Positions 1-6,408 of a stretch of 10,661 nucleotides of DNA are shown here, piece by piece. The position numbers and the translations under genes are program-made. This stretch comes from DASWIV01 sp036397475. Its GTDB lineage: Bacteria; JAJVIF01; JAPKYR01. Below the pieces are notes generated by a model. The model searched no databases and had not been told where the DNA came from. It saw nothing but the letters and a program-made list of their open reading frames with translations. Positions within the stretch are counted from its first letter, which is position 1, and every line of letters starts with the position of its first letter. The stretch is taken from the NCBI GenBank assembly GCA_036397475.1, contig DASWIV010000275.1, positions 1 to 10,661 of the forward strand, read 5' to 3'.

Positions 1-851
1 GAACCGAAGCGGATTACGGGCGTCCCAATCCATTGCTAACCGATGTCGAACCCGCTGTGCTGCAGAATCCTATCTCGGAGGATGCTTCTGTACTTAGATT
101 GAGCCTGGCACCAGGGGTGGTCAATACCTTTATCAGGAACCTTAAACGTGGCGCACCTGTTTATGATGTTTTTGAATTAGGAAAAGTGTACTGGAAGGAT
201 TCCGAAGATTTCCGGGAACGTCGCGAGCTGATTATCGGATGCCTGGGCGAAAGATTCGGTAAGAAAAAACTTCGCACCCGTGAAATAGGCTTTTTAAAGA
301 TCAAGGGATATATCGAAGCGCTGCTCCAGTCGGTCGGAATATCAAAATATTCCTTCGTTTCTGTCCCGGATGCTCCAAAGGGGACTCTCCTGTTTGAAAT
401 TGCCATTGGCGGAGTAAAATCCGGTATAATTGAGATCATCACCGAAGAAATACTCGGTGGGGAAACGTTTGAACGTCCCGTACTGGTGGCGGTAATTCCA
501 TGGGACGTCATTAAGGCGGCCTGGCTTAAATACAGGGCGGAAAGATATTTCACAACGCCTCCGACATTCCCCGCTGTGGAACGGGACCTGGCTTTTGTGC
601 TCGATGAGTCGGTCGCGTACAGGATCATGGAAGAATCGATCCACGAAGCCGGCGGCGAGCATCTGAGGAAAATTGAGATTTTCGATGTATACCGCGGTAA
701 GCCACTCGAACCGGGAATGAAAAATGTCGCGGTAGCAATGAAGTTCAGGCACCCGGTACGTACGCTCACCGACGAGGAAGTCGATGGGTGGATGGAAAGC
801 ATTATCGACCTGGTGGCAAAACGAACAGGCGGAAAGCTCCGCGATTTCTAA
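1..851 (+). CDS. pheT: Phenylalanine--tRNA ligase beta subunit, C-terminal part (5' end outside window)
   Basis: This is the beta chain of the (alpha-beta)2 enzyme that charges tRNA-Phe in the cytoplasm. The frame is already open at base 3, so the gene enters from the left edge; 282 residues are visible, about the last third of a usual ~800-residue PheT. The first part carries the catalytic-like core segment, with NPISEDASVLRLSL and a following N..RG (the family form is NP..E.S.LR.SL..G). From about base 555 to the end lies the FDX-ACB (anticodon-binding, ferredoxin-like) domain, opening with PPTFPAVERDLAFVL and containing the FDVYRG motif. The stop is TAA at 849-851. An internal TTG at 33 is not a start, because homologous sequence continues upstream of it. 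ribD begins 3 nt later, so the genes are probably co-transcribed. Nothing is unusual in the visible part. Confidence 0.95.
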   Translation, partial: TEADYGRPNPLLTDVEPAVLQNPISEDASVLRLSLAPGVVNTFIRNLKRGAPVYDVFELGKVYWKDSEDFRERRELIIGCLGERFGKKKLRTREIGFLKIKGYIEALLQSVGISKYSFVSVPDAPKGTLLFEIAIGGVKSGIIEIITEEILGGETFERPVLVAVIPWDVIKAAWLKYRAERYFTTPPTFPAVERDLAFVLDESVAYRIMEESIHEAGGEHLRKIEIFDVYRGKPLEPGMKNVAVAMKFRHPVRTLTDEEVDGWMESIIDLVAKRTGGKLRDF

Positions 852-854
852 CAC

Positions 855-2000
855 GTGAACACCGACGAAAAATACATGCAACGGGCGATGGACCTCGCGT
901 GGAACGCATTGGGGAGAAACAGCCCCAACCCGCTTGTCGGATGCGTCATAGTCAGGGACGACCGGATAATCGCCGAGGGTTTTCACGAATTCAAAAATGT
1001 CGATCACGCCGAGATCGTCGCATTAAAAAAAGCCGGCGATGATGCAATGGGAGCGTCGATATACGTGACGCTCGAACCATGTTCCCATGCCGGACGGACT
1101 CCACCCTGCGCGGATGCGATAAAAAAGTCGGGAGTTAAAAAGGTCGTATACGGAATGACCGACCCCAATCCGCTGGTCGACGGTAAAGGACATGAAATCC
1201 TGGCTGAAGCGGGGATTGAAGTAACCGGGGGAGTTCTGGATGATGAGATCAGGGAGCAAAACAGGTTTTTCGTGACTGTCCAGGAGAAAAGCCGTCCTTA
1301 CGTCTGTTCCAAATGGGCGATGTCTGCCGACGGGAAAATAGCTACACATTCAGGGGATTCTTTCGGGATCAGCTCGCTGGAAAGCAACAACATTACCCAT
1401 CATCTGCGAAATATATATGACGCGATCCTTGTCGGGCATAACACGGTACTGATGGACGATCCGAAACTTACTTCACGAGTGAACACATCGATACCCCTGC
1501 CGGATAATTTTTTCCCAACTTACCCGGTCGATACGAGGAATCCGGTCCGGGTTATAGTTGATACCTTCGCATCAATCTGTGCACATGAATTGAAACTATT
1601 CGACCAGCCCGGAAAAACTATTGTAGCCGCATCGGTGGAATCTGAATTCGAGGATCAGAGGTCGATGAAAATATTCGACGAGGGTAAAGCCGAACTTCTC
1701 AACTGTCCGATGTCCGAAGGGCGTGTGGATATAGAATTCCTGCTCGGAAAACTGGTGGGAATGGGCATCAACAGTGTATTTATTGAAGGCGGAAGCGAAA
1801 TTCACTCCGCGTTTCTTGAGAAAAATTTTGTCGACGAGGTCGCTGTAATAATCTCCCCCAAAATTGTCGGGGGTGCGCATTCTCCCACACCGGTTGGCGG
1901 AAGAGGAGTTGAGAAGATCGCGGAATCGTGGAGGATCGATGTCACGCAGAATTTTTTTGTCGGGGACGATGTCTGGATAACCGGCAGAATAAAATACTGA
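855..2000 (+). CDS. ribD: Bifunctional diaminohydroxyphosphoribosylaminopyrimidine deaminase / 5-amino-6-(5-phosphoribosylamino)uracil reductase
   Basis: RibD performs the second and third steps of riboflavin synthesis: deamination of the GTP-derived pyrimidine, then NADPH-dependent reduction of the ribosyl side chain. The 381-residue length suits the fused enzyme. The N-terminal deaminase (about 1-145) has the zinc site H51-A-E53 and C76...C85 in PCSHAGRTPPC. The reductase domain (about 148-381) has KWAMSADGKIA, DAILVGHNTVLMDDP.LTSR and FIEGGSEIHSAFL. The usual W-I-S/T after the DGKIA segment reads FGISS, so this stretch is somewhat divergent, and there is a short insertion around 210-230. 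The start is taken as GTG at 855, because residues 1-15 (MNTDEKYMQRAMDLA) match the family N-terminus; an in-frame ATG at 876 is the alternative. No strong Shine-Dalgarno is visible and the start lies 3 nt after the pheT stop, which suggests translational coupling. ribE follows after 13 nt. Confidence 0.95.
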   Translation: MNTDEKYMQRAMDLAWNALGRNSPNPLVGCVIVRDDRIIAEGFHEFKNVDHAEIVALKKAGDDAMGASIYVTLEPCSHAGRTPPCADAIKKSGVKKVVYGMTDPNPLVDGKGHEILAEAGIEVTGGVLDDEIREQNRFFVTVQEKSRPYVCSKWAMSADGKIATHSGDSFGISSLESNNITHHLRNIYDAILVGHNTVLMDDPKLTSRVNTSIPLPDNFFPTYPVDTRNPVRVIVDTFASICAHELKLFDQPGKTIVAASVESEFEDQRSMKIFDEGKAELLNCPMSEGRVDIEFLLGKLVGMGINSVFIEGGSEIHSAFLEKNFVDEVAVIISPKIVGGAHSPTPVGGRGVEKIAESWRIDVTQNFFVGDDVWITGRIKY

Positions 2001-2013
2001 GATCTATTTAATC

Positions 2014-2664
2014 ATGTTTACCGGGATAGTACAGGAAACAGGAAAAGTATCGAAAGTCGAGCGGAAGAGCGATCTCGTCACTCTTGAGTTCGCCTGCCCC
2101 GGCATCCGTCCCGGATTGAATCCTGGTGATTCGGTCGCTATCGACGGATGTGATCTGACCGTAACCTCGCTGACAGTATCCGGATTCACTGCGGATGCGA
2201 CAAGGGAAACTCTGTCATTAACCACACTTGGCGAATTAAGTCAGGGCACGGTGGTTAACCTTGAACCATCCCTTACGCCGACAACGCCGATCAGCGGACA
2301 TTTTGTACTCGGGCATATCGACGGAGTGGGCGTCGTCTCTTCCCTTAACCACGGCCACGATCAGGCGGAGTTGATTGTTCAGCCGCCTGAGGATCTCCTT
2401 AAATTCATCGCACGAAAAGGTTCGATAACCGTATCGGGAGTCGGACTTACGGTGGTCAATGTTTACAGTGACGCGTTCACCTGCTGGATAGTCCCCTACA
2501 CTCTTAAGCACACGACAATCGCTTCATTCAAATCCGGGACCAGGGTCAACCTTGAAGTAGATGTCCTTGCCAGGTATGTCATCCGTGGATTGGAAATGGG
2601 CATAAAGCCGGAATTATCGGGAGGCATTACGGAGGAGTTTTTAAGGGAACATGGCTTCGGATAA
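2014..2664 (+). CDS. ribE: Riboflavin synthase (alpha chain), with altered active-site residues
   Basis: Riboflavin synthase dismutates two 6,7-dimethyl-8-ribityllumazines to riboflavin plus the pyrimidine precursor. At 216 residues it has the normal length and two lumazine-binding barrels: residues 1 to about 90, opening MFTGIVQE, and about 91-190, with PISGHFVLGHIDG and VNLEVDVLARYV. F2, S40, H96 and H101 align with E. coli F2, S41, H97 and H102. Two positions are unusual. The motif normally NG-x-C-LTV reads DGCDLTV, placing Asp47 where the conserved Cys48 sits. The second-barrel motif normally DG-x-S-LTV reads SGVGLTV, placing Gly144 where Ser146 sits. Family assignment is secure; full activity is not. 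The gene is also called ribC or risA in other species. No Shine-Dalgarno is apparent before ATG 2014. ribBA and ribH are not in this window. The stop lies 5 nt from the stop of the convergent aminotransferase gene. Confidence 0.93.
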   Translation: MFTGIVQETGKVSKVERKSDLVTLEFACPGIRPGLNPGDSVAIDGCDLTVTSLTVSGFTADATRETLSLTTLGELSQGTVVNLEPSLTPTTPISGHFVLGHIDGVGVVSSLNHGHDQAELIVQPPEDLLKFIARKGSITVSGVGLTVVNVYSDAFTCWIVPYTLKHTTIASFKSGTRVNLEVDVLARYVIRGLEMGIKPELSGGITEEFLREHGFG

Positions 2665-2669
2665 ATTAC

Positions 2670-3842
2670 TCATCTGTTAAAGGTTATATCCAGGACTCTG
2701 TCCAATTCTTCCGGTGTATTATAAAAATGCGGGCTGACTCGTATCATTCCCATTCTCTCAGCTACACGAACTGATTTGTCATCGAGGGCGGCAAGTAATT
2801 CTGTCGCGTTTTCCCATCCCGCCGACGCGGCGTCGAATGAAATTATCGCCCCTCGACGGGAATCTTCACGTGGAGTGAGTACATTAACTCCTCTCGACGT
2901 CAGCTCATCGTGGAAATCCCCGGTAATTTTCAATATATAATTCTCAATATTTTCGGGACCTATATCGAGGAACATCTCCAGTGTCGGATTGATGCCGTAG
3001 TGCGACATCATCGCCGGACAGCCGCACTCATACACCATAGCGACGTCGACAAAATCCTGGTCGTAATTGAAGAAATTCCATGGATCCTTGACAGCGTACA
3101 TCCCAACCTGCGGAATTTTCAGTTTACGGATATATTCCCTTTCGATGAAGCACGTTCCGATACCCATGGGTCCGAACATCCACTTGGGGGAACCAAAGCA
3201 TAGTGCATGGCATCCAAGTGCCCTGACATCGATTTTTACTGGTCCTGCAGCCTGTATTGCGTCGACCGCGAGAAAAACCCCGGCACGCCTGCATTCGCGG
3301 GCTATTTTCGCAACATCCAGCCTTAATCCAGTCAGAAAATTGACCAGCGGGACTATCATCATTTTTGTGCGCTTATCAATGGACGAAATCAACGCGTCTT
3401 CCGAGATCAGACCATCGACACATTCCACACGCCTTGCTTCGACGCCCCACTGTGTTAACAGTTTAGCCGGCATTACGATTGACGGAAAAGTACGGTCGGG
3501 AACGATGATGTTATCGCCTGGCTGCCAGTCGATCTGCCGGGTAAGCATGGACAAACTCAGGGAGGTATTAAAATTGAAAAATATTTCATCTTCGGTAGCG
3601 TTCACAAATTGCGCCATTAATGTGCGGGTCTTGTCCTGCTGCTCGTACCAGTCAGTGTATGGACGCATCGGTGCTATACTCATCCCGTCCGTGAATCGCT
3701 TCATCGCCTCGATCGTTTTAATCGACATAGGCGAATGTGACGCGTGATTTATCCAGGTCTCTTTTTCGAGCAAAGGCCACCATTTTCGGTATTCAAGCCG
3801 CTTTTTCTCATAAGTTCCCATTGAAGTATCTGTTTCAACCAT
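2670..3842 (-). CDS. Class V PLP-dependent aminotransferase-like protein (isopenicillin N epimerase / cysteine desulfurase fold), substrate unknown
   Basis: This 390-residue fold-type I PLP enzyme shows the class V signatures in order: WINHASHSPMS near residue 30 (substrate entry), FNTSLSLSML at 91-100 (phosphate-binding region), VDAIQAAG with D194 for the pyridine nitrogen, GSPKW with K220 as the probable Schiff-base lysine, and RVSPHFYNTPEELDRVL with R368 as the probable carboxylate anchor. The form is closest to CefD-like epimerases and aminotransferases. No conserved cysteine loop of the kind used by NifS/IscS is obvious, so sulfur transfer is less likely. The ATG at 3842 is supported by the Shine-Dalgarno AGGAAGAG at 3851-3858, 8 nt upstream. 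It follows kdsA after 24 nt and is probably the second gene of that transcript, but the neighbour does not reveal the substrate. The true reaction (transamination, epimerisation, racemisation, lyase) cannot be told from sequence alone. Confidence 0.85.
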   Translation of the reverse strand: MVETDTSMGTYEKKRLEYRKWWPLLEKETWINHASHSPMSIKTIEAMKRFTDGMSIAPMRPYTDWYEQQDKTRTLMAQFVNATEDEIFFNFNTSLSLSMLTRQIDWQPGDNIIVPDRTFPSIVMPAKLLTQWGVEARRVECVDGLISEDALISSIDKRTKMMIVPLVNFLTGLRLDVAKIARECRRAGVFLAVDAIQAAGPVKIDVRALGCHALCFGSPKWMFGPMGIGTCFIEREYIRKLKIPQVGMYAVKDPWNFFNYDQDFVDVAMVYECGCPAMMSHYGINPTLEMFLDIGPENIENYILKITGDFHDELTSRGVNVLTPREDSRRGAIISFDAASAGWENATELLAALDDKSVRVAERMGMIRVSPHFYNTPEELDRVLDITFNR

Positions 3843-3850
3843 TTTTACTT

Positions 3851-3858
3851 CTCTTCCT
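3851..3858 (-). promoter_or_regulatory. Shine-Dalgarno of the class V aminotransferase gene
   Basis: On the minus strand the sequence reads AGGAAGAG, then AAGTAAAA, then ATG, a good anti-16S match at normal spacing. It supports ATG 3842 over a second in-frame ATG at codon 8. Confidence 0.7.
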
Positions 3859-3866
3859 GAAATAAG

Positions 3867-4739
3867 TTACGGTTCCATCGACTCCATTTGCCCAAGTCCT
3901 TCCCTTACGTAATCGTGCAGATTCTTGAGCCTGGTAATCAGCCCTTCAAATTTGTCCAGCGGGATCTGATTGGTACCATCCGATTTTGCCGCTCTTACAT
4001 CCGGATGTGTCTCCATGAATAATCCGTCCACTCCGGCGCCAATCGCGGCTCTTGCCAGCACTTCAATGAACTCTCGTTGTCCTCCGGTCGCCTTGCCGAG
4101 TCCCCCGGGGAGTTGAACCGAATGGGTGCAATCGAAAACAACCGGATATCCAAACTCGCGAACCACAGGGAAGGATTTCATGTCCACAACAAGATTCTGG
4201 TATCCAAACGACGATCCCCGCTCAGTGATCGACAGGTTCACGTTTTTGCCGCCCGATTTCGCTCCCTCTTCCACTTTCTTCACAATATTCCCGACATCCC
4301 ACGGGCTGAGAAACTGCCCTTTTTTGACATTGACAGTTTTTCCATGTTTCGCGGCTGTATGAACAAGAGATGTCTGCCTGCATAAAAATGCCGGGATCTG
4401 TATCACATCAAGAACCTCGGATGCCATTACAGCTTCTTCGTCCGTATGTACGTCCGACATTACCGGCACACCAATTTCGCTTTTTACTTTCCGGAGAACT
4501 TTCAGGCCGTCCTCAATGCCTGGACCCCTGAAAGAATCGATCGATGATCTGTTCGCCTTATCATACGATGCCTTGAATACGTATGTAATATTCAAAGCAC
4601 TGCATATGGCAGCGACCCGGTCTGCCACCCTTAGGCACATTTCCTCGCTTTCAATCACACAGGGTCCACAGAACAGGAAGAGGGGGTCGCCATGCTTCCA
4701 GATATGATCACCCAGTTCCAGAGAATGGATTACGGTCAT
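3867..4739 (-). CDS. kdsA: 3-deoxy-D-manno-octulosonate 8-phosphate synthase (KDO-8-P synthase), metal-dependent class
   Basis: KdsA condenses phosphoenolpyruvate with arabinose 5-phosphate to KDO-8-phosphate, the precursor of the inner-core sugar of lipopolysaccharide; it is cytoplasmic. All landmark motifs of the 290-residue TIM-barrel protein are present: FCGPCVIES (24-31), FKASYDKANRSS, SFRGPG, DVIQIPAFLCRQT, NVKKGQF, ERGSSFGY, FDCTHSVQLPGG, FMETHPD. C27, H206, E243 and D254 match the metal ligands Cys11, His185, Glu222 and Asp233 of the Aquifex enzyme. E. coli KdsA has Asn in place of this Cys, so this protein belongs to the metal-dependent class. The ATG at 4739 has no Shine-Dalgarno; a TGATATAAT box ends 9 nt upstream, suggesting a leaderless or nearly leaderless mRNA. 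The gene is evidence for an LPS-type outer membrane. DAHP synthase is the nearest alternative, but SFRGPG and the other KDO-type motifs argue for KdsA. Confidence 0.95.
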   Translation of the reverse strand: MTVIHSLELGDHIWKHGDPLFLFCGPCVIESEEMCLRVADRVAAICSALNITYVFKASYDKANRSSIDSFRGPGIEDGLKVLRKVKSEIGVPVMSDVHTDEEAVMASEVLDVIQIPAFLCRQTSLVHTAAKHGKTVNVKKGQFLSPWDVGNIVKKVEEGAKSGGKNVNLSITERGSSFGYQNLVVDMKSFPVVREFGYPVVFDCTHSVQLPGGLGKATGGQREFIEVLARAAIGAGVDGLFMETHPDVRAAKSDGTNQIPLDKFEGLITRLKNLHDYVREGLGQMESMEP

Positions 4740-4748
4740 AATAACGGG

Positions 4749-4757
4749 ATTATATCA
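4749..4757 (-). promoter_or_regulatory. Extended -10 promoter of kdsA
   Basis: The minus strand reads TGATATAAT (TG-n-TATAAT, a perfect extended -10), then 9 nt to ATG 4739. A start 7 nt below the box would leave about 3 nt of leader. The T-tract of the preceding hairpin occupies the -35 region. Confidence 0.65.
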
Positions 4758-4769
4758 TTGCGCGGACAT

Positions 4770-4837
4770 AAAAAAAGAGCCTTCCTGCAATGGGAGGTCT
4801 CCTCCGAACAGAATCCCTGAAAAATCCGTTCGGCTCT
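4770..4837 (-). terminator. Intrinsic terminator upstream of kdsA (branched stem plus T7)
   Basis: The closing stem AGAGCC/GGCTCT encloses two smaller hairpins and is followed directly by TTTTTTT on the minus strand. No comparable T-run follows on the plus strand, so transcription from right to left is implied. Confidence 0.55.
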
Positions 4838-4870
4838 CTAAGGTCTTGTATCCAATTTAATTTATCCCCA
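4770..4870 (-). ncRNA. Candidate structured small RNA with intrinsic terminator, between sepF and kdsA
   Basis: On the minus strand a hairpin-rich stretch ends in seven Ts (4776-4770). Visible pairings are AGAGCC (4837-4832) with GGCTCT (4781-4776), closing the element next to the T-tract; CGAAC (4832-4828) with GTTCG (4809-4805); and GGAGG (4805-4801) with CCTCC (4797-4793) around a 3-nt AGA loop. Together they form a possible three-way junction, with one-base conflicts where helices abut. sepF already has its own terminator at 4971-4990, and kdsA has a promoter directly below the T-tract, so this element appears to be its own unit. A weak promoter (TTGACC at 4909-4904, 16 nt, TAAAAG at 4887-4882) would give about 105 nt. 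The 5' end is a guess. I matched it to no known RNA family (4.5S, 6S, common riboswitches). Alternatives are a complex terminator or a leader with attenuator. Confidence 0.4.
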
Positions 4871-4970
4871 CCCTTAATATACTTTTACCACAAAATCAGC
4901 AAAGGTCAAGCTCTAATTAAATTTAATATACTATTTAACCTTTGTTAAGTAACCAGTTTGGAATCCTAAG

Positions 4971-4990
4971 AAAAAGCCGGCTGAGCCGGC
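4971..4990 (-). terminator. Intrinsic terminator of sepF
   Basis: On the minus strand GCCGGC-TCA-GCCGGC forms a perfect 6-bp all-GC stem with a 3-nt loop, followed by TTTTTC. It lies 21 nt after the sepF stop and is a textbook rho-independent terminator. Confidence 0.9.
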
Positions 4991-5011
4991 CAGATAAAAC
5001 AGGAGCTATGT

Positions 5012-5482
5012 TTACCCGAATAATCGTCGCTGAAAAACGGTCGGTGTATCGTCAATTATCTCGTCGTCTTCATCATCCCTCGTATCAGGACATAGAATCC
5101 CGACCTCGTGCGGCGTGAATATATAGATCGTATCCGTCACCTTCTGCAATGAACCGTCGATTGCATAGGTCACACCTGACAGGAAAAATCTTGCGTTATC
5201 GGCTACCTTTTTGTCGAGACCATGGAAATTCACCAGCACCGCCCGACCACTCTTGAGGAAATCGGCAGGGACCTGCGTGGCGTTTAGACTCGATGGGGTC
5301 GAGACAGCGATCTGCGTTTTCGTATCGGTCGGAAAATGGAGCACCTGCGGACGTTTACCGGGTAAGATGATGCCATCTTCTTCTTCGGTATCATCAGGCT
5401 CGGGTGCGTACGCCAATCCAAGCTTGATCATCATCCGCCTGAAAAAACCCATTTTTGGCTCATTCGGCTCTTCGTAATACAT
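5012..5482 (-). CDS. sepF: Cell division protein SepF (YlmF family)
   Basis: SepF binds the FtsZ C-terminus and the membrane and bundles FtsZ at the division site. The 156-residue protein has a hydrophobic/basic N-terminal helix (KMGFFRRMMIKLG, residues 10-22) suited to membrane binding, an acidic linker (30-37), and the SepF core at about 48-130, with PADFLKSGRAVLVNFHGLD, FLSGVTYAIDGSLQKV and IYIFTPHEVGI. After the core comes an unusual tail: an acidic stretch (CPDTRDDEDDEIIDD) and a terminal TVFQRRLFG. The start is ATG 5482 because of the strong Shine-Dalgarno at 5491-5499; a longer in-frame TTG start at 5542 has no such support. It lies 130 nt downstream of yggS on the same strand, the order known from the ylm cluster of Gram-positives, and is closed by its own terminator. 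KdsA nearby shows this SepF works in an LPS-bearing cell. Confidence 0.9.
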   Translation of the reverse strand: MYYEEPNEPKMGFFRRMMIKLGLAYAPEPDDTEEEDGIILPGKRPQVLHFPTDTKTQIAVSTPSSLNATQVPADFLKSGRAVLVNFHGLDKKVADNARFFLSGVTYAIDGSLQKVTDTIYIFTPHEVGILCPDTRDDEDDEIIDDTPTVFQRRLFG

Positions 5483-5490
5483 ATACGTGC

Positions 5491-5499
5491 ACCTCTCCT
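5491..5499 (-). promoter_or_regulatory. Shine-Dalgarno that fixes the sepF start
   Basis: The minus strand reads AGGAGAGGT, then 8 nt, then ATG 5482. This decides the start against the upstream TTG at 5542. Confidence 0.7.
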
Positions 5500-5612
5500 C
5501 TCCACCTTCCTGCGTGAAGAGGTAAATCTTATTTAATATCAATTAATACGGGGATTTTGTGACTTGCAGAGTAATGAATATGTGGAATTTCAACTCATGG
5601 CTGCTGCACCGG

Positions 5613-6326
5613 TCAGACAAATAACGCCCGTCCGATCCTGACCAGTGTCGCGCCTTCCTGAATTGCGACATGATAATCCGCACTCATCCCCATGGACAGG
5701 ATGGCGAATTTATCTCTGTCCGGAACCTGCTCCATGTATCCCTCGTATATCTTTCGCAGCTCCCGGTACGTCGGCCTTCCGGCTTCAGGATCGGGGTCGA
5801 GGGGACCCATTCCCGTGAAACCTCTCAGATCCAGGTGAGGGCAATCTCCAATCACATAATCGAAAAGGGCAGGTAAATCCTTTCGGGAAACACCAGTCTT
5901 GCTTTCTTCCCCGGTCAGTCCGATTTCAATTGTGCAGGGAAGAATCCGGTTATCCGACGCCAGTCTCTTCTCGAGAGCTTCAGCGATCGTAATCCTGTCG
6001 ATAGTGTCAATGTGATCGAATATTTTCAGTGCATGATTTGCCTTGTTACTCTGGAGATGCCCGATCATATGAAATTCTGAGCCAGGAATTTCTCTCCGGA
6101 TATCATCAGCCTCGCCGCGATTCCCGAGTTTACCCCTGGCATCCTGCACCCTGTTTTCTCCGATAATTGTGATCCCGGCATTGATAACTTCCATCACTCC
6201 CTGCCGGTCGGTATATTTCGTAGCCGCCAGTACAGAGACCTCCGACGGTTCCCTGCCCGCTTGTGTCGCGGCGTCGGCAACCATTTCCAATATCCTGTTT
6301 ACATTCCGGGTGATTTTTCCACTCAT
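5613..6326 (-). CDS. YggS/PROSC/YlmE-family PLP homeostasis protein
   Basis: This is a cytoplasmic PLP-binding, single TIM-barrel protein of the family that buffers pyridoxal phosphate; no catalytic activity is established for it. The 237 residues show the family signatures: AATKYT with K37 as the PLP-binding lysine, IGENRVQDARGK, HMIGHLQSNK (87-95), TGEESKTGV, and the C-terminal SMGMSADYHVAIQEG followed by VRIGRALF. The protein stops one residue after RALF, slightly shorter than most homologues. The start is ATG 6326 because family similarity begins there and a TATAAT lies 10 nt upstream. A longer frame from 6398 would run back through that promoter and the previous gene's terminator. The absence of a Shine-Dalgarno suggests a leaderless mRNA. 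sepF follows after 130 nt with no terminator seen between, so the two are probably co-transcribed, as in the ylmE-sepF arrangement. Confidence 0.93.
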   Translation of the reverse strand: MSGKITRNVNRILEMVADAATQAGREPSEVSVLAATKYTDRQGVMEVINAGITIIGENRVQDARGKLGNRGEADDIRREIPGSEFHMIGHLQSNKANHALKIFDHIDTIDRITIAEALEKRLASDNRILPCTIEIGLTGEESKTGVSRKDLPALFDYVIGDCPHLDLRGFTGMGPLDPDPEAGRPTYRELRKIYEGYMEQVPDRDKFAILSMGMSADYHVAIQEGATLVRIGRALFV

Positions 6327-6336
6327 TGCGCACTCG

Positions 6337-6342
6337 ATTATA
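6337..6342 (-). promoter_or_regulatory. -10 box of the yggS promoter
   Basis: A perfect TATAAT on the minus strand lies 10 nt before ATG 6326, predicting a leader of about 4 nt. The -35 position 17 bp upstream falls on the T-tract of the lipoprotein gene's terminator (TTTTTA, 6365-6360). Confidence 0.6.
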
Positions 6343-6360
6343 CAACATCGATACGGGCAT

Positions 6361-6381
6361 AAAAAAATCCCCACAAGGGGA
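6361..6381 (-). terminator. Intrinsic terminator of the large lipoprotein gene
   Basis: On the minus strand UCCCC-UUGU-GGGGA forms a short GC-rich stem directly followed by TTTTTTT, 27 nt after the stop codon of the lipoprotein gene. The T-tract runs straight into the yggS promoter. Confidence 0.8.
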
Positions 6382-6408
6382 AAACCGGCGCCAGGCATAT
6401 TTCCAGAG

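Noticed and set aside
161..1007. Antisense open frames over pheT and ribD (161-802 and 342-1007, minus strand)
   Set aside because: They are shadows of conserved plus-strand genes, with no recognisable motifs or ribosome sites.
3067..3747. 226-codon plus-strand frame opposite the aminotransferase gene
   Set aside because: It is the mirror of a clearly conserved PLP enzyme, with low-complexity Ser/Thr/Ile content typical of an antisense frame.
4840..4970. AT-rich stretch with two TATATTAA boxes considered as a strong promoter or replication-type element
   Set aside because: Spacing to any -35 is poor (TTGACC is 22 nt from the nearer TATATT), and no iterons or DnaA boxes are visible; only a weak promoter for the RNA candidate remains.
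5483..5542. Longer TTG start for sepF
   Set aside because: The first 20 residues include the translated Shine-Dalgarno (GGEER), and the ATG at 5482 has the strong ribosome site.
6327..6398. 24-codon upstream extension of yggS
   Set aside because: It would span the -10 box and the upstream terminator hairpin, and family similarity begins only at MSGKITRN.
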